NCBI RefSeq assembly: GCF_009789195.1
Contig: NZ_WSTC01000016.1
Coordinates: 87,742-151,741, forward strand
Direction: 5' to 3'
Source of the DNA: Paenibacillus sp. MMS18-CY102
GTDB taxonomy: Bacteria; Bacillota; Bacilli; Paenibacillales; Paenibacillaceae
DNA length: 64,000 nt
Position numbers and translations under genes: made by a program
Shown: positions 16,472 through 24,943 of the stretch, one piece after another
How the letters are laid out: the number at the start of each line of letters is the position of its first letter
How positions within the stretch are numbered: position 1 is the first letter of the stretch
The notes under the pieces: generated by a model
Told to the model about the DNA's origin: nothing
Seen by the model: only the letters and a program-made list of their open reading frames with translations
Database searches by the model: none

Positions 16472-17086
16472 ATGAACAAAAGAAGCTTACGCGATATCAA
16501 GAAAGATGCAACGGGCAATGCGATAGCTGACGCTGCTTACGAATTGGTGCTGGAACGGGGTTTTGACGGTTTCGTTGTGGAGGATATTGTGCAGCGGGCT
16601 GGATTTTCCAGAAGAACGTTCGCCAATCATTTCTCCTGCAAGGAGGAAGCGGTGGTGATGGCCGTGCTATCGTTCAAAGGGAAGGAAGAAGCTGTGGATC
16701 TGTTAGCAGGCATGCCTGCTGATACGCCCCCGCTTGATATTCTTTACCATTTGATGAAAATGCGGCTTACAACGGAGTTGCTCTGGAAAATGAATAAGCT
16801 CGTGCCGCTTTCGGAGCAGAATCCGTCGCTACGGCCCTATATGTTGAGCGTCATTCGCCGCTTGCAAGTCGAGTGCCAGGAGCTTGTAGCCAACCGATCC
16901 TTGGGGCGTTACCCTGTGGAATACACGCATATTTTATCTGGCGCTGTTTTCGGGGCAATTATGCCTATCCTCGATGGCAGTTTGCACGTGCGATTCCCAG
17001 ATCAAACGGATTCGGAATTGCCGGGCGCTATGACGTTCGAGCAATATTTGGACACCACGTTCGACTGCTTGAGAAAAGGCTTTTAG
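16472..17086 (+). CDS. TetR family transcriptional regulator
   Basis: 204 aa from ATG 16472 (AGGCG seven bases upstream; an alternative GTG lies at 16445). The N-terminal helix-turn-helix is clear: AIADAAYELVLERGFDGFVVEDIVQRAGFSRRTFANHF, residues about 14-52. The C-terminal ligand domain is of the MftR/TetR_17-like kind. The gene lies 45 bp upstream of an MMPL exporter and behind a perfect palindrome, so it most likely represses this operon and is released by an exported compound. Confidence 0.88.
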   Translation: MNKRSLRDIKKDATGNAIADAAYELVLERGFDGFVVEDIVQRAGFSRRTFANHFSCKEEAVVMAVLSFKGKEEAVDLLAGMPADTPPLDILYHLMKMRLTTELLWKMNKLVPLSEQNPSLRPYMLSVIRRLQVECQELVANRSLGRYPVEYTHILSGAVFGAIMPILDGSLHVRFPDQTDSELPGAMTFEQYLDTTFDCLRKGF

Positions 17087-17131
17087 TTATTACAAATACA
17101 TCGCATAGTGCAAAGGAGAATTAGTACCCTT

Positions 17132-19468
17132 ATGTCATCTTTCCTGTACAAATTGGGCAAATCCGCCTACGACAAGCCTTGGCATTTTGTCATCAGCTGG
17201 ATCGCGATCTTAGGCATTGTTCTTGCCTTGATCGGCGTGAACGGCATACACGGCAGTTCGGAAATGAAAATCGCAGGCACTGAATCGCAGAAGGTGTTGG
17301 ACCAATTGGCGAAAGAGCTGCCCGCGGCTTCAGGCGGACAAGCGAGCATCGTGTTCACAGCACCAGATGGAGAACGTCTGGACACGCCGGAGCGGCTAAC
17401 TGCGATCAGCAAAGCCGTGAATGATGTGTACACACTCGACTATGTCATTAATCCAGCCAAGTTAGCAGCAGAAGCGGGTGTAACCGCAACGGAAGGCTCG
17501 ACTGGACAGGCGACACAGCAAGCAGCGCCGGCTGAGTTGCCTCCCTATGGCCCTCTAATGGTGAATGGCGCACCCGTACCAGGCGTTATGCTTGCTTCCA
17601 ATGGCAGTGTAGCCCTGTTCCAATTCCAATTCACCGTGCAACAAATGTCATTGCCGAAGTCGGTTCCTGACGCCGTCATCCATGCCGCCATGGCGGTTCA
17701 GGATAATGGAACAGGCATTACAGCATTGCCGAGCGACTCGCTCACAACGAAAACATCGATGGGTTCGACCGAAGGTATCGGGCTACTCGTCGCTGCTGTG
17801 GTGCTCTTGATGACACTCGGATCCGTTGTTGCTGCGGGGCTGCCGCTATTGACCTCCATTCTTGGGGTAGCTGTCAGTGTAGGAGGCGCGTTCGCGTTCT
17901 CGAAATTCATCCCCATGACGGATGTCACGCCTGCCTTGGCACTTATGGTCGGCCTTGCAGTCGGTATCGATTATTCCTTATTTATCGTAAACCGCCAACG
18001 CCGCATGATGCTTGACCAAAATTTAAGCGCACGGGAAGCGGCAAGCAGAGCGGTTGGCACGGCTGGCGGCGCCGTATTCTTCGCCGGCCTTACGGTCATC
18101 ATTGCGCTGTGCGGCATGCTCGTGATCGGCATTGAGTTCCTATCGACAATGGCGCTCGTTGCCGCGGCAAGTGTTCTGGTCAATGTACTGATTGCCCTAA
18201 CCTTGCTGCCAGCGTTGCTCGGCTTCGTGGGTGAACGGATTGTTTCGGCCAAAGCACGCGCCAAAAACAGTGCCCAAACGAGCAATAAGGCTCGTAAGGG
18301 AGTTGCTGAGCGTTGGGTTACGGGTGTGTTGAAGAAACGTTGGCTTGTGATCGTCGGCATCATTATCGTACTGGGCGTGGCGGCACTTCCCGCTACTAAG
18401 ATGGAGATGGGCATTCCATCCGGCGCGTCGGCGAATTTAGATACGATGGCAAGACAAAGCTATGACGCTATCTCTAAAGGGTTCGGAGAGGGCTTCAATG
18501 GTCCCTTGCTGTTAGTAGCGGAGTCCAAAGATCCAGCTGCCCCCGTCACGCCTGACATGTTGAACAATCTCGTTCAGGATATCCAAAAGCATCAGGATGT
18601 ATCATTAGTGACGCCTGTGGGCGTTAACAAAACGGGCAATATGGCGATTATTAGCCTTATCCCGAAATCCGGGCCGACAGATGCGGCGACCAAGAACTTG
18701 GTTGAGGATCTCCGGGCGTCCGACTCCGGCATCGCGCAAACGAATGGCGTCACCATCGGCGTTACCGGATTTACCGCCATTAATATCGACATGTCGTCCA
18801 AGCTTGCAGAGGCATTCCCGGTCTACGTAGGGGTCATTGTCGTCCTCTCGGTCATCATTCTACTGCTCGTATTCCGCTCTATTATCGTCCCGATTAAAGC
18901 GACTGTTGGGTTCCTTCTCAGTGTGCTTGCAACCTTCGGCATCACCACCGCGGTGTTCCAATGGGGATGGGTCCATTCCTTATTTGGCTTCGATACGGGT
19001 GGTCCGCTGCTAAGCTTCATGCCGATTATGGTTACAGGCATCTTGTACGGGCTAGCGATGGATTATCAAGTATTCCTCGTGAGCTCCATGCGCGAATCTT
19101 ATGTCCACGGACATCGTGGAACCAAGAGCGTCATTAACGGTTATGATCAAGCAAGCCGCGTCGTTGTAGCTGCTGCCGTTATTATGGTCTCCGTCTTTGC
19201 TGGCTTTATTTTTGCTCCGGATATTATGATCAAACAGATCGGGTTCGCGCTGGCAGCAGGCATTCTGATCGATGCCTTCATCGTCCGTATGGCGCTGGTG
19301 CCCGCTGTTATGGCCGTCTTCGGCGATCGTGCGTGGTGGCTGCCAAAATGGATTGACCGTATCCTCCCTAACCTTGATGTCGAAGGCGATAAGCTAATCG
19401 CTGAGTTGAAATCTAAGGAAGACGGGCAGAACAAGAATGTCAGATCGAAAGCCCGTGCAGTGCATTAA
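17132..19468 (+). CDS. MMPL family RND-type transporter
   Basis: 778-aa exporter from ATG 17132 after AAGGAGAA; an in-frame GTG at 17108 precedes the ribosome site. Two repeated halves each show a first helix, a large outside domain and five more helices. The conserved proton-relay motifs GIDYSLFIVNRQRR (first half) and GLAMDYQVFLVSSMRE (second half) carry the Asp-Tyr pair of MmpL and YdgH-type pumps. It probably exports drugs or lipids by proton motive force. A linker after the first half is lysine-rich. It is controlled with the upstream TetR gene. Confidence 0.92.
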   Translation: MSSFLYKLGKSAYDKPWHFVISWIAILGIVLALIGVNGIHGSSEMKIAGTESQKVLDQLAKELPAASGGQASIVFTAPDGERLDTPERLTAISKAVNDVYTLDYVINPAKLAAEAGVTATEGSTGQATQQAAPAELPPYGPLMVNGAPVPGVMLASNGSVALFQFQFTVQQMSLPKSVPDAVIHAAMAVQDNGTGITALPSDSLTTKTSMGSTEGIGLLVAAVVLLMTLGSVVAAGLPLLTSILGVAVSVGGAFAFSKFIPMTDVTPALALMVGLAVGIDYSLFIVNRQRRMMLDQNLSAREAASRAVGTAGGAVFFAGLTVIIALCGMLVIGIEFLSTMALVAAASVLVNVLIALTLLPALLGFVGERIVSAKARAKNSAQTSNKARKGVAERWVTGVLKKRWLVIVGIIIVLGVAALPATKMEMGIPSGASANLDTMARQSYDAISKGFGEGFNGPLLLVAESKDPAAPVTPDMLNNLVQDIQKHQDVSLVTPVGVNKTGNMAIISLIPKSGPTDAATKNLVEDLRASDSGIAQTNGVTIGVTGFTAINIDMSSKLAEAFPVYVGVIVVLSVIILLLVFRSIIVPIKATVGFLLSVLATFGITTAVFQWGWVHSLFGFDTGGPLLSFMPIMVTGILYGLAMDYQVFLVSSMRESYVHGHRGTKSVINGYDQASRVVVAAAVIMVSVFAGFIFAPDIMIKQIGFALAAGILIDAFIVRMALVPAVMAVFGDRAWWLPKWIDRILPNLDVEGDKLIAELKSKEDGQNKNVRSKARAVH

Positions 19469-19474
19469 ATGGCT

Positions 19475-19519
19475 AACGGCGTTTACCCCTAGATCAAGGG
19501 AGTAAACGCCGTTTTTTTT
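19475..19519 (+). terminator. Rho-independent terminator
   Basis: AACGGCGTTTAC pairs with GTAAACGCCGTT across a 15-base loop and is followed by eight T residues. It ends the TetR-MMPL operon, six bases after its stop. Confidence 0.92.
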
Positions 19520-19550
19520 GGAGCGCTAAATGGGCTTCACGCAAGTTATG

Positions 19551-19982
19551 CTACATCTCTTTATAGTACTTGTATCGATAGTAGGTGCCATATCCAACAA
19601 TAAACATATAGGCACAAACCAATAACAAAAGCATTGTTAAATCAATACCCATCAAGGCCAATGCTGTAATTAAGGCTCCAAACACGAAAACCATCATGTC
19701 ATAGGCTTTCGCTTTTGCCTGATTGGCGATTGCCTGATTACGTTCATCTTTCAGCTCAATTGCTAGCTGCTTTGCAGCGGCGGAATTATGCTTCATCGCG
19801 TATCGATTCATGATTTCTCCCATGCCGTGGCCGAACATAGCAGAGCCAAGCCCAACACAGATATAAGGCAACGCCCGCAGAACACCTTGCGGATCTTCAA
19901 TTGTTTTGATGAAGTACAGGCCGGCTGCTAGCATTGCTACAGCTGCAACGGTGATCAAATAAGACGCCGACGGTTTGTTCAT
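19551..19982 (-). CDS. Membrane protein of the DUF6442/DUF2178-like kind
   Basis: 143 aa with four hydrophobic segments, in two pairs around a central amphipathic charged stretch (AAKQLAIELKDERNQAIANQAKAKAYD). It begins at ATG 19982, overlapping the stop of the XRE regulator gene (ATGA). Small membrane proteins of this shape are often paired with a short XRE repressor in Bacillota. The function is unknown; the family name is suggested by topology and context only. Confidence 0.65.
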   Translation of the reverse strand: MNKPSASYLITVAAVAMLAAGLYFIKTIEDPQGVLRALPYICVGLGSAMFGHGMGEIMNRYAMKHNSAAAKQLAIELKDERNQAIANQAKAKAYDMMVFVFGALITALALMGIDLTMLLLLVCAYMFIVGYGTYYRYKYYKEM

Positions 19983-20185
19983 GCATGCTCATCCTCCTCG
20001 TAAATAAAAATCTCTTCGATACTCATGCCGAAAAAACGGGCAATCTTAAAGGCTAAAAGGATCGACGGGTTATAACGTCCATTTTCTAGTGAACCGATAG
20101 TTTGCCGTGACACTTCAAGAGCCGCTGCTAATTCTTCCTGCTTAATCCCGCGTTGCTTGCGGATTTCTTCTAAACGGTTGTTCAA
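19979..20185 (-). CDS. Short XRE/Cro-CI type repressor
   Basis: 68 aa, one helix-turn-helix domain: RLEEIRKQRGIKQEELAAALEVSRQTIGSLENGRYNPS, then LAFKIARFFGMSIEEIF. I prefer TTG 20185, nine bases after AGGGGG; an upstream in-frame ATG at 20203 sits inside the operator palindrome and lacks a ribosome site. It is coupled to a membrane protein gene. The perfect palindrome downstream of the -10 and a half site near the -35 indicate autorepression. Confidence 0.85.
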   Translation of the reverse strand: MNNRLEEIRKQRGIKQEELAAALEVSRQTIGSLENGRYNPSILLAFKIARFFGMSIEEIFIYEEDEHA

Positions 20186-20197
20186 TGCATTTGTCCC

Positions 20198-20225
20198 CCT
20201 CATGGAAAGCTAACTTTCCATGAGG
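20198..20225. promoter_or_regulatory. Perfect 28-bp palindrome, XRE operator
   Basis: CCTCATGGAAAG-CTAA-CTTTCCATGAGG, 12-bp arms, lying between the -10 and the start of the XRE gene. A further half site CTTTCCAT is at 20262-20269 beside the -35, so the repressor could bind on both sides of the promoter. Confidence 0.8.
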
Positions 20226-20227
20226 TG

Positions 20228-20256
20228 AGCATAACGTGCAAGGTGATTAATGTCAA
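20228..20256 (-). promoter_or_regulatory. Promoter of the XRE-membrane protein operon
   Basis: Minus strand: TTGACA (20256-20251), 17 bp, TATGCT (20233-20228). It is flanked by the operator palindrome and a half site. Confidence 0.85.
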
Positions 20257-20341
20257 GTTTACTTTCCATTTTACAAATCAAAAAGACCATCCGGTTAAGA
20301 ATGGTCCTGAAGTTTGTTGTTATAGGTAGTATCAGCCTGCC

Positions 20342-20640
20342 TCAGCTGCCCCCTCGCATCATGCCGATTAGCCCGCTAAGGTCCTCTTCTGCCGAAAACT
20401 CGCGAATAATCGTTAGCGGCAGCCCATCAGCCATACGCCAGACGAAGTTGTACAGGACATGCGGCGAAATGTCTGCATAAATTGTTCCTTCGTAATCGAA
20501 ACGGTCCGTCCGCTCTGGTCTGTCCGAATATTAACGAAGTCGGGCGCATAAATCGAATCCAGCCGGCCTACGTCCAATACAATTCCTGCCTGAAAATAAC
20601 GTTCCATCGCTTCGATTAACGCGTTGTCCTCCATGCGCAA
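20342..20640 (-). pseudogene. NTF2/SnoaL-like protein, frameshifted
   Basis: The first frame (from about 20634) reads MEDNALIEAMERYFQAG and DSIYAPDFVNIRTDQSGRTVSI, an NTF2-like N-terminus. It loses sense after KEQFMQTFRR at about 20460. In the neighbouring frame the code continues YADISPHVLYNFVWRMADG, then LTIIREFSAEEDLSGLIGMMRGGS, to a stop at 20342. The combined frame makes one ~98-codon product, so I infer an indel near 20455-20490. No ribosome site is visible before the start. It could instead be the join of two different gene pieces. Confidence 0.55.
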
Positions 20641-20706
20641 TCAAGTTCAATTCGGTTACTGATTACGATCATTTTAAGGGGCTTATATAAGCAGAATTTA
20701 AACGGT

Positions 20707-21225
20707 CTAGCCCACCGTTCGATCAATCGCATAGCGCAGTTGAACAACACCGCCGCCGAGTGGCTTGCAGTCCAGCAGCTGCACTTGTTTAACCTGATAA
20801 TGCTCAGTGTCGATCAAGAGATTTAACCCCTTGCCTTCCATTACGGGAGTAACATTGAATATCACTTCGTCTACAAGATTTTGGTCCAGGAATGAATTGT
20901 GAATATCCGCGCCGCCGCTAATAAGAGCGCTTTGATAGCCTTTTTCTTTCAGGTAGCCTAGAGCTTCCTCAGGTGATCCTACAACCTTCACACCCTGGAT
21001 TGCTGCGGCGCTCCGTGAAACGACGACGATATCGATATGGGCAAAAGGACCGGGTCCCCCATTGCCGCGCATGCCTTCAAACGTTTTGCGCCCAACAATG
21101 AAATTGCCTGCGGCTTGGGCTTGTGCGAAGAAATCGTCCAACGCTTCTTGCTTTGGCGGGTTTTCGGGACTGGATTGCGAATAATTGCCGTTGGCAGTTA
21201 AGGTTGCCCACAAAATGGTTTTCAT
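20707..21225 (-). CDS. Dihydrofolate reductase-fold protein (RibD C-terminal-like)
   Basis: 172 aa, starting at ATG 21225 after GAGGAGG. It shows the RibD_C/DHFR fold: MKTILWATLTANGNY, NFIVGRKTFEGMRGNG, DIVVVSRS and SALISGGADIHNSFLDQNLVDEVIFNVTPVMEGKG. Such proteins are NADPH-binding reductases of unknown substrate. It lies 15 bp downstream of a haloalkane dehalogenase-like gene, and the two are divergent from an HxlR regulator, which is a common layout for this family. Confidence 0.88.
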   Translation of the reverse strand: MKTILWATLTANGNYSQSSPENPPKQEALDDFFAQAQAAGNFIVGRKTFEGMRGNGGPGPFAHIDIVVVSRSAAAIQGVKVVGSPEEALGYLKEKGYQSALISGGADIHNSFLDQNLVDEVIFNVTPVMEGKGLNLLIDTEHYQVKQVQLLDCKPLGGGVVQLRYAIDRTVG

Positions 21226-21240
21226 AAATCAAACGCCTCC

Positions 21241-22113
21241 TCAAGTTCGGTTCGATAATGTTCGGATAGCCGACGCTACACGGTCTGGACGGTCCTCTTG
21301 CACATAATGCGAGGCATCCTCCAGAATCTCGGTTTCATTCAGCGGCAAAGCTCTCTGCCATTTCTCCATCTGTGCAAGCGGGAAGCCAGCGCTATCTTGT
21401 GTCCCCCACAAAATTTGTGCAGGCAAGCCGGATAAACTCGGCAGCTTCGATTCAATGTTAGCGAGCCATGCTCGCGCTTTACGGATAGACCTTGGGAACA
21501 CCCAGGTCGGTATTCTGGACTTTGGTGTCGGGAACGGATTGGTGTAAGCCTTTCGCAATCGATCCGTGATGTTCTCGGCGTGGTGAATCCCATGCGGCAC
21601 GATGGCTTTGGCGAAAAAATTCCGTTGTGTCTGAAGCCAGTAGCCGAACGGCCAGCCTCCCATGACGATTGAGAACAATTTCATTGGCAGTAGGGTTGCA
21701 GGCCAAGCCCATGTATTCATGACGACGATGCCGCGCAAGTTTTCCCGATGCTGGACTGCGTAATTTAGCCCGATCGGGCCTCCCCAATCCTGAACCACCA
21801 TGATTAAGTCCTTCAAATTAAGCCGGCGGATTAGATCCTGTATCGCCTCCGAATGCTCCTGTGGCGTAAATCGGTAGCCGCTAGGTGCCTTTGACATGCC
21901 GAATCCGGGGTAATCGGGAGCAATAAGGCGGTAATCCCCACGCAGCTCTTTCATAACATTTCGGTATAGATACGACCATGTAGGGTTTCCGTGCAGGAGA
22001 AGCACCGTCGGCCCTTGCCCTTCATCCACGTAATGGATGTAGCCGTCGCGATACGGCAGCCAGTGATCGGTGAATGGATACTCCTCCGGGTCGACTTCAA
22101 ACGGCCTATTCAA
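21241..22113 (-). CDS. Haloalkane dehalogenase-like alpha/beta hydrolase
   Basis: 290 aa from TTG 22113, after AAGGGGGAG. The oxyanion motif is HGNPTWS (41-47) and the nucleophile elbow is VVQDWGG, with Asp109 in the place of the usual serine. Asp240 (WGTQDS) and His269 (DASHY) would complete the triad. Asn43 and Trp110 match the halide-binding pair of haloalkane dehalogenases. The enzyme therefore probably hydrolyses carbon-halogen bonds, although fluoroacetate or epoxide relatives share the Asp nucleophile. It is the first gene of the operon with the DHFR-like gene. Confidence 0.85.
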   Translation of the reverse strand: MNRPFEVDPEEYPFTDHWLPYRDGYIHYVDEGQGPTVLLLHGNPTWSYLYRNVMKELRGDYRLIAPDYPGFGMSKAPSGYRFTPQEHSEAIQDLIRRLNLKDLIMVVQDWGGPIGLNYAVQHRENLRGIVVMNTWAWPATLLPMKLFSIVMGGWPFGYWLQTQRNFFAKAIVPHGIHHAENITDRLRKAYTNPFPTPKSRIPTWVFPRSIRKARAWLANIESKLPSLSGLPAQILWGTQDSAGFPLAQMEKWQRALPLNETEILEDASHYVQEDRPDRVASAIRTLSNRT

Positions 22114-22185
22114 CGCAACTCCCCCTTTCTAATGCTCCGGAGTAATTTTTTTCCTCTTTCTGATTCAAATCTTAATCGGCCTGTG

Positions 22186-22218
22186 GTACATTTGGAAAGT
22201 AGTTACATTAAAGTGCAC
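22186..22218. promoter_or_regulatory. Putative HxlR operator and overlapping minus-strand promoter
   Basis: GTAC (22186), GTAGTTAC (22199-22206) and GTGCAC (22213-22218), spaced nearly as in 9285-9317. On the minus strand TTGAAA (22227-22222), 16 bp and TAACTA (22205-22200) form a promoter for the dehalogenase operon that runs through these elements. Confidence 0.5.
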
Positions 22219-22248
22219 TAGTTTCAAAAAATGAACGATGGAGTGGAT

Positions 22249-22563
22249 ATGATGATGGATCGATCCTGCCCCGGAACTGTTGAACCAATCATGGAAATAT
22301 TGGATGGCAAATGGATGTTGCTTCTCTTGTTCGAACTGTTTAATGGGAACCGGCGTTTTGGCGAGCTGCGCCGCAAACTGCACCCGATAAGCCCGAAAAC
22401 GTTGACCGACCGTTTGCGGCTGTTAGAGGAAAAGGGAATTGTTACGCGTACGATTTACCCCGGCGTGCCGCTGCATGTCGAATATGACCTGACCGAGAGC
22501 GGGAAAGGGCTGCAGCCTATTTTTGAAGCAATGTGGACATGGACCCAGAATTACGGCGGATAA
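22249..22563 (+). CDS. HxlR family winged-helix regulator
   Basis: About 104 aa. The start is uncertain among consecutive ATG codons at 22249 and 22252, which follow GGAG (22240); an ATG at 22231 has no ribosome site. HxlR signature: CPGTVEPIMEILDGKWMLLLLFELF, RRFGELRRKLHPISPKTLTDRLRLLEEKGI and VEYDLTESG. One cysteine sits near the N-terminus. It is divergent from the dehalogenase/DHFR-like pair and probably controls it. It is a paralogue of the regulator at 9349. Confidence 0.88.
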   Translation: MMMDRSCPGTVEPIMEILDGKWMLLLLFELFNGNRRFGELRRKLHPISPKTLTDRLRLLEEKGIVTRTIYPGVPLHVEYDLTESGKGLQPIFEAMWTWTQNYGG

Positions 22564-22592
22564 CAAAGTAATGTGATTGGATGTGATACGTT

Positions 22593-23609
22593 TTGCTGAA
22601 TTCAAAATTGATTTGTACAGAAGGCATTCCAGGCTCCGGGAAGTCATCGACAGCCCAGTATTTATCGCGCATGTTGGACCAGCTAGGCTATCCTAACAAA
22701 TGGTGGTATGAAGAAGTGGTGGGCCACCCTGCTTATGTGTTTAGGGATGCCGTTTCAGCAATTGGGATTGTGAATGATTTAAGAAATGGCAACTATCGTG
22801 ATGTCATTGCCAAAGCGCTCAAACGTTGGGAGCAGTTCGCAGCATATGTGGATTGTTCTGATGAAATTATACTAATTGATGGTTGTTTATTTGGTTACTT
22901 AACTTGGAGTTTATTCCCGAATAATGTCCCTGAAGCGGAAATAGCAACCTATTTAAAAGCAGTTGAGGCGATTATCAAGAGGTTAAATCCGTGCCTTATT
23001 TACTTATATCAGGACGATGTGGATGCTGCATTAAGGAAGATTGTCAGCAGAAGGGGCGGCGAGGCCGAGAAGTTTATGATTGCGAGAGCTTCTGAGTCGC
23101 TTTACGGAAAGTCCCACCATTTAATTGGGTTTGAAGGGGTCATTACATACTGGAAGCAATATCGCAAAGTGATGGACAATCTGTACGGCCAATTACAAAT
23201 TGCTAAGCTAAAAATTGAGAATCAGAATGGCGACTGGCCGACGTATTATAGCCAAATGAAAAAGTTTATCGGAATAGAATCAGCAAGTGAAATAGCGTTA
23301 ACCACATTGGACTTGCAACTCTATGAGGGAAGCTACTCTTATACAGATGAGAATCACCATGAATGCAACTGTACGGTTCAATTGGAGTCGGGCCAACTCG
23401 TTGTAGATGGCTTGCCACAAGTATGGACCAAAACCGAATTGTTGCCGAATCCAGAAGGCACTTTTGATGTTGCATCATTGCCGTTCAAAGTTCAATTCTT
23501 GATGAACCCTGTTGATAATAAAATGCAACTACATTTGTCCGGCCCTGTGTTATTAGATGGAAAAGCAGATTGTGTAGCGACGAAAATGGGCTGCGGGGCT
23601 ATGAATTAA
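22593..23609 (+). CDS. P-loop kinase-like NTPase with C-terminal beta domain
   Basis: 338 aa, TTG start at 22593. Walker A is GIPGSGKS (residues 11-18). The kinase-like part runs to about residue 235 and is a paralogue of the protein at 10000 (shared IIKRLNPCLIYLYQDDVDAALRKIVSRR and LQIAKLKI). The extra ~100 residues (LQLYEGSYSYTDENHHECNCTVQL onwards) look like a small beta-barrel domain opening with a YEGxY motif, of the type often found after serine beta-lactamases. The next gene is such a hydrolase. Substrate unknown. Unlike its paralogue it has no long structured leader. Confidence 0.68.
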   Translation: MLNSKLICTEGIPGSGKSSTAQYLSRMLDQLGYPNKWWYEEVVGHPAYVFRDAVSAIGIVNDLRNGNYRDVIAKALKRWEQFAAYVDCSDEIILIDGCLFGYLTWSLFPNNVPEAEIATYLKAVEAIIKRLNPCLIYLYQDDVDAALRKIVSRRGGEAEKFMIARASESLYGKSHHLIGFEGVITYWKQYRKVMDNLYGQLQIAKLKIENQNGDWPTYYSQMKKFIGIESASEIALTTLDLQLYEGSYSYTDENHHECNCTVQLESGQLVVDGLPQVWTKTELLPNPEGTFDVASLPFKVQFLMNPVDNKMQLHLSGPVLLDGKADCVATKMGCGAMN

Positions 23610-23640
23610 TACAAAGTAATACAATGCGAGGTGAGATCTG

Positions 23641-24921
23641 GTGCAGGAAGCAATGCGATTAAAATTGAGGGCATATATTAATGAATATCTAGAATTGTGG
23701 GACTTTTACGGCGTTATTCAAATTATCGAAAAAGGCGAAGTGCTTTTTCAAAACGCATACGGCTATGCAAGTATCGAGTTTGGGATTAAAAATAATATAA
23801 AATCGCGCTTCTCAATCGCTTCGATGTCAAAACAGTTTACTGCCTTTGCAATTATGATTTTATGGGAAAAGAAAATGCTGGACATTGATAAGTCTGCACA
23901 ACTGTATCTCCCCGCTGATATGAAGATTGACGAGTCGATCACTGTACATCATTTATTATCGCATACCTCTGGTTTATATAATTTCTATGATTTTGAAAAT
24001 GATTTTTTCGCTGGATACAATAGAATGGATTATTCACGAAACGATTTTTTTCAGCGTTACATTGTTAAAAAGCCTGCAAAGCCGCCGGGTACAGCATATG
24101 ATTACAATAATTCTAACTATAATTTGCTGGCATGGATTATTGAAAATATTTCAGGAGAAAAGTATGAAGACTATATCCGAAACAACATATTTTTTCCTTT
24201 AAACATGATGAATAGTGACGTTGATGATGGGTGTAAACCTATTAAGAACAAGTCATGTAATTATGTAAAAGATTTCGATACATACATTAAGTCTTCGTAC
24301 TATAACGAGAAATTTAACATTGGTGCAGGTGCCATCACCTCAACCTGCGATGACTTGTACAAATGGCATACCTGTTTACGTGATCGTAAAATTCTTTCAC
24401 AAAGAACGTACGATAGGTTTTTCAAGGAGAATAAAAATAATTATTGTTATGGGTTGGAGTATCATTATGTTTACGGTACAGTCAGATATTCTCATGGTGG
24501 AGACCATCTGGGGATAAGCACTTATATGCAGAATTATTTTGATGAAGACAGTTGTATTATCATTCTTTCGAATAATGAAGCTATCAACCAGTACAAACTG
24601 GGCAATGCAATTTCAGATATACTGCATGATGTTGAGGTGGCGGTCCCAACGAAACAACGAGAGTTTCCCATCAACGAAAGCGAGCTTAAAGAGTATTACT
24701 GTGGAACCTACTTAAAGGATAAAATTAAAGTTGAACTTATTAATAGAAAATTATACTTTACGAGATTCCGTGGAAATCTACATATTGAAATCTATCCAGT
24801 AAATAAAGGGCAATTTGTTCGCAGGCATTATGACCAGAACCATCCATACAGTATTATTGAGAATGAGCACGGAGAAATGACATTTTTCGGGTACGCAAAG
24901 GATAACTCCGCTAAAACATGA
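23641..24921 (+). CDS. Serine hydrolase, class C beta-lactamase/PBP fold
   Basis: 426 aa from GTG 23641, six bases after GAGGTGAG. Catalytic motifs: SxxK as SMSK (residues 61-64), YxN as YNN (155-157) and HGG (285-287). No signal peptide is visible, so it is probably cytosolic and may act as an esterase or peptidase rather than on the cell wall. The C-terminal ~80 residues open LKEYYCGTY and resemble the beta-barrel tail common in this family. It lies 31 bp downstream of the second kinase and is probably in its operon. Its codons are more AT-rich than the neighbours. Confidence 0.88.
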   Translation: MQEAMRLKLRAYINEYLELWDFYGVIQIIEKGEVLFQNAYGYASIEFGIKNNIKSRFSIASMSKQFTAFAIMILWEKKMLDIDKSAQLYLPADMKIDESITVHHLLSHTSGLYNFYDFENDFFAGYNRMDYSRNDFFQRYIVKKPAKPPGTAYDYNNSNYNLLAWIIENISGEKYEDYIRNNIFFPLNMMNSDVDDGCKPIKNKSCNYVKDFDTYIKSSYYNEKFNIGAGAITSTCDDLYKWHTCLRDRKILSQRTYDRFFKENKNNYCYGLEYHYVYGTVRYSHGGDHLGISTYMQNYFDEDSCIIILSNNEAINQYKLGNAISDILHDVEVAVPTKQREFPINESELKEYYCGTYLKDKIKVELINRKLYFTRFRGNLHIEIYPVNKGQFVRRHYDQNHPYSIIENEHGEMTFFGYAKDNSAKT

Positions 24922-24943
24922 CGTTACATTTCCATATGCGATT

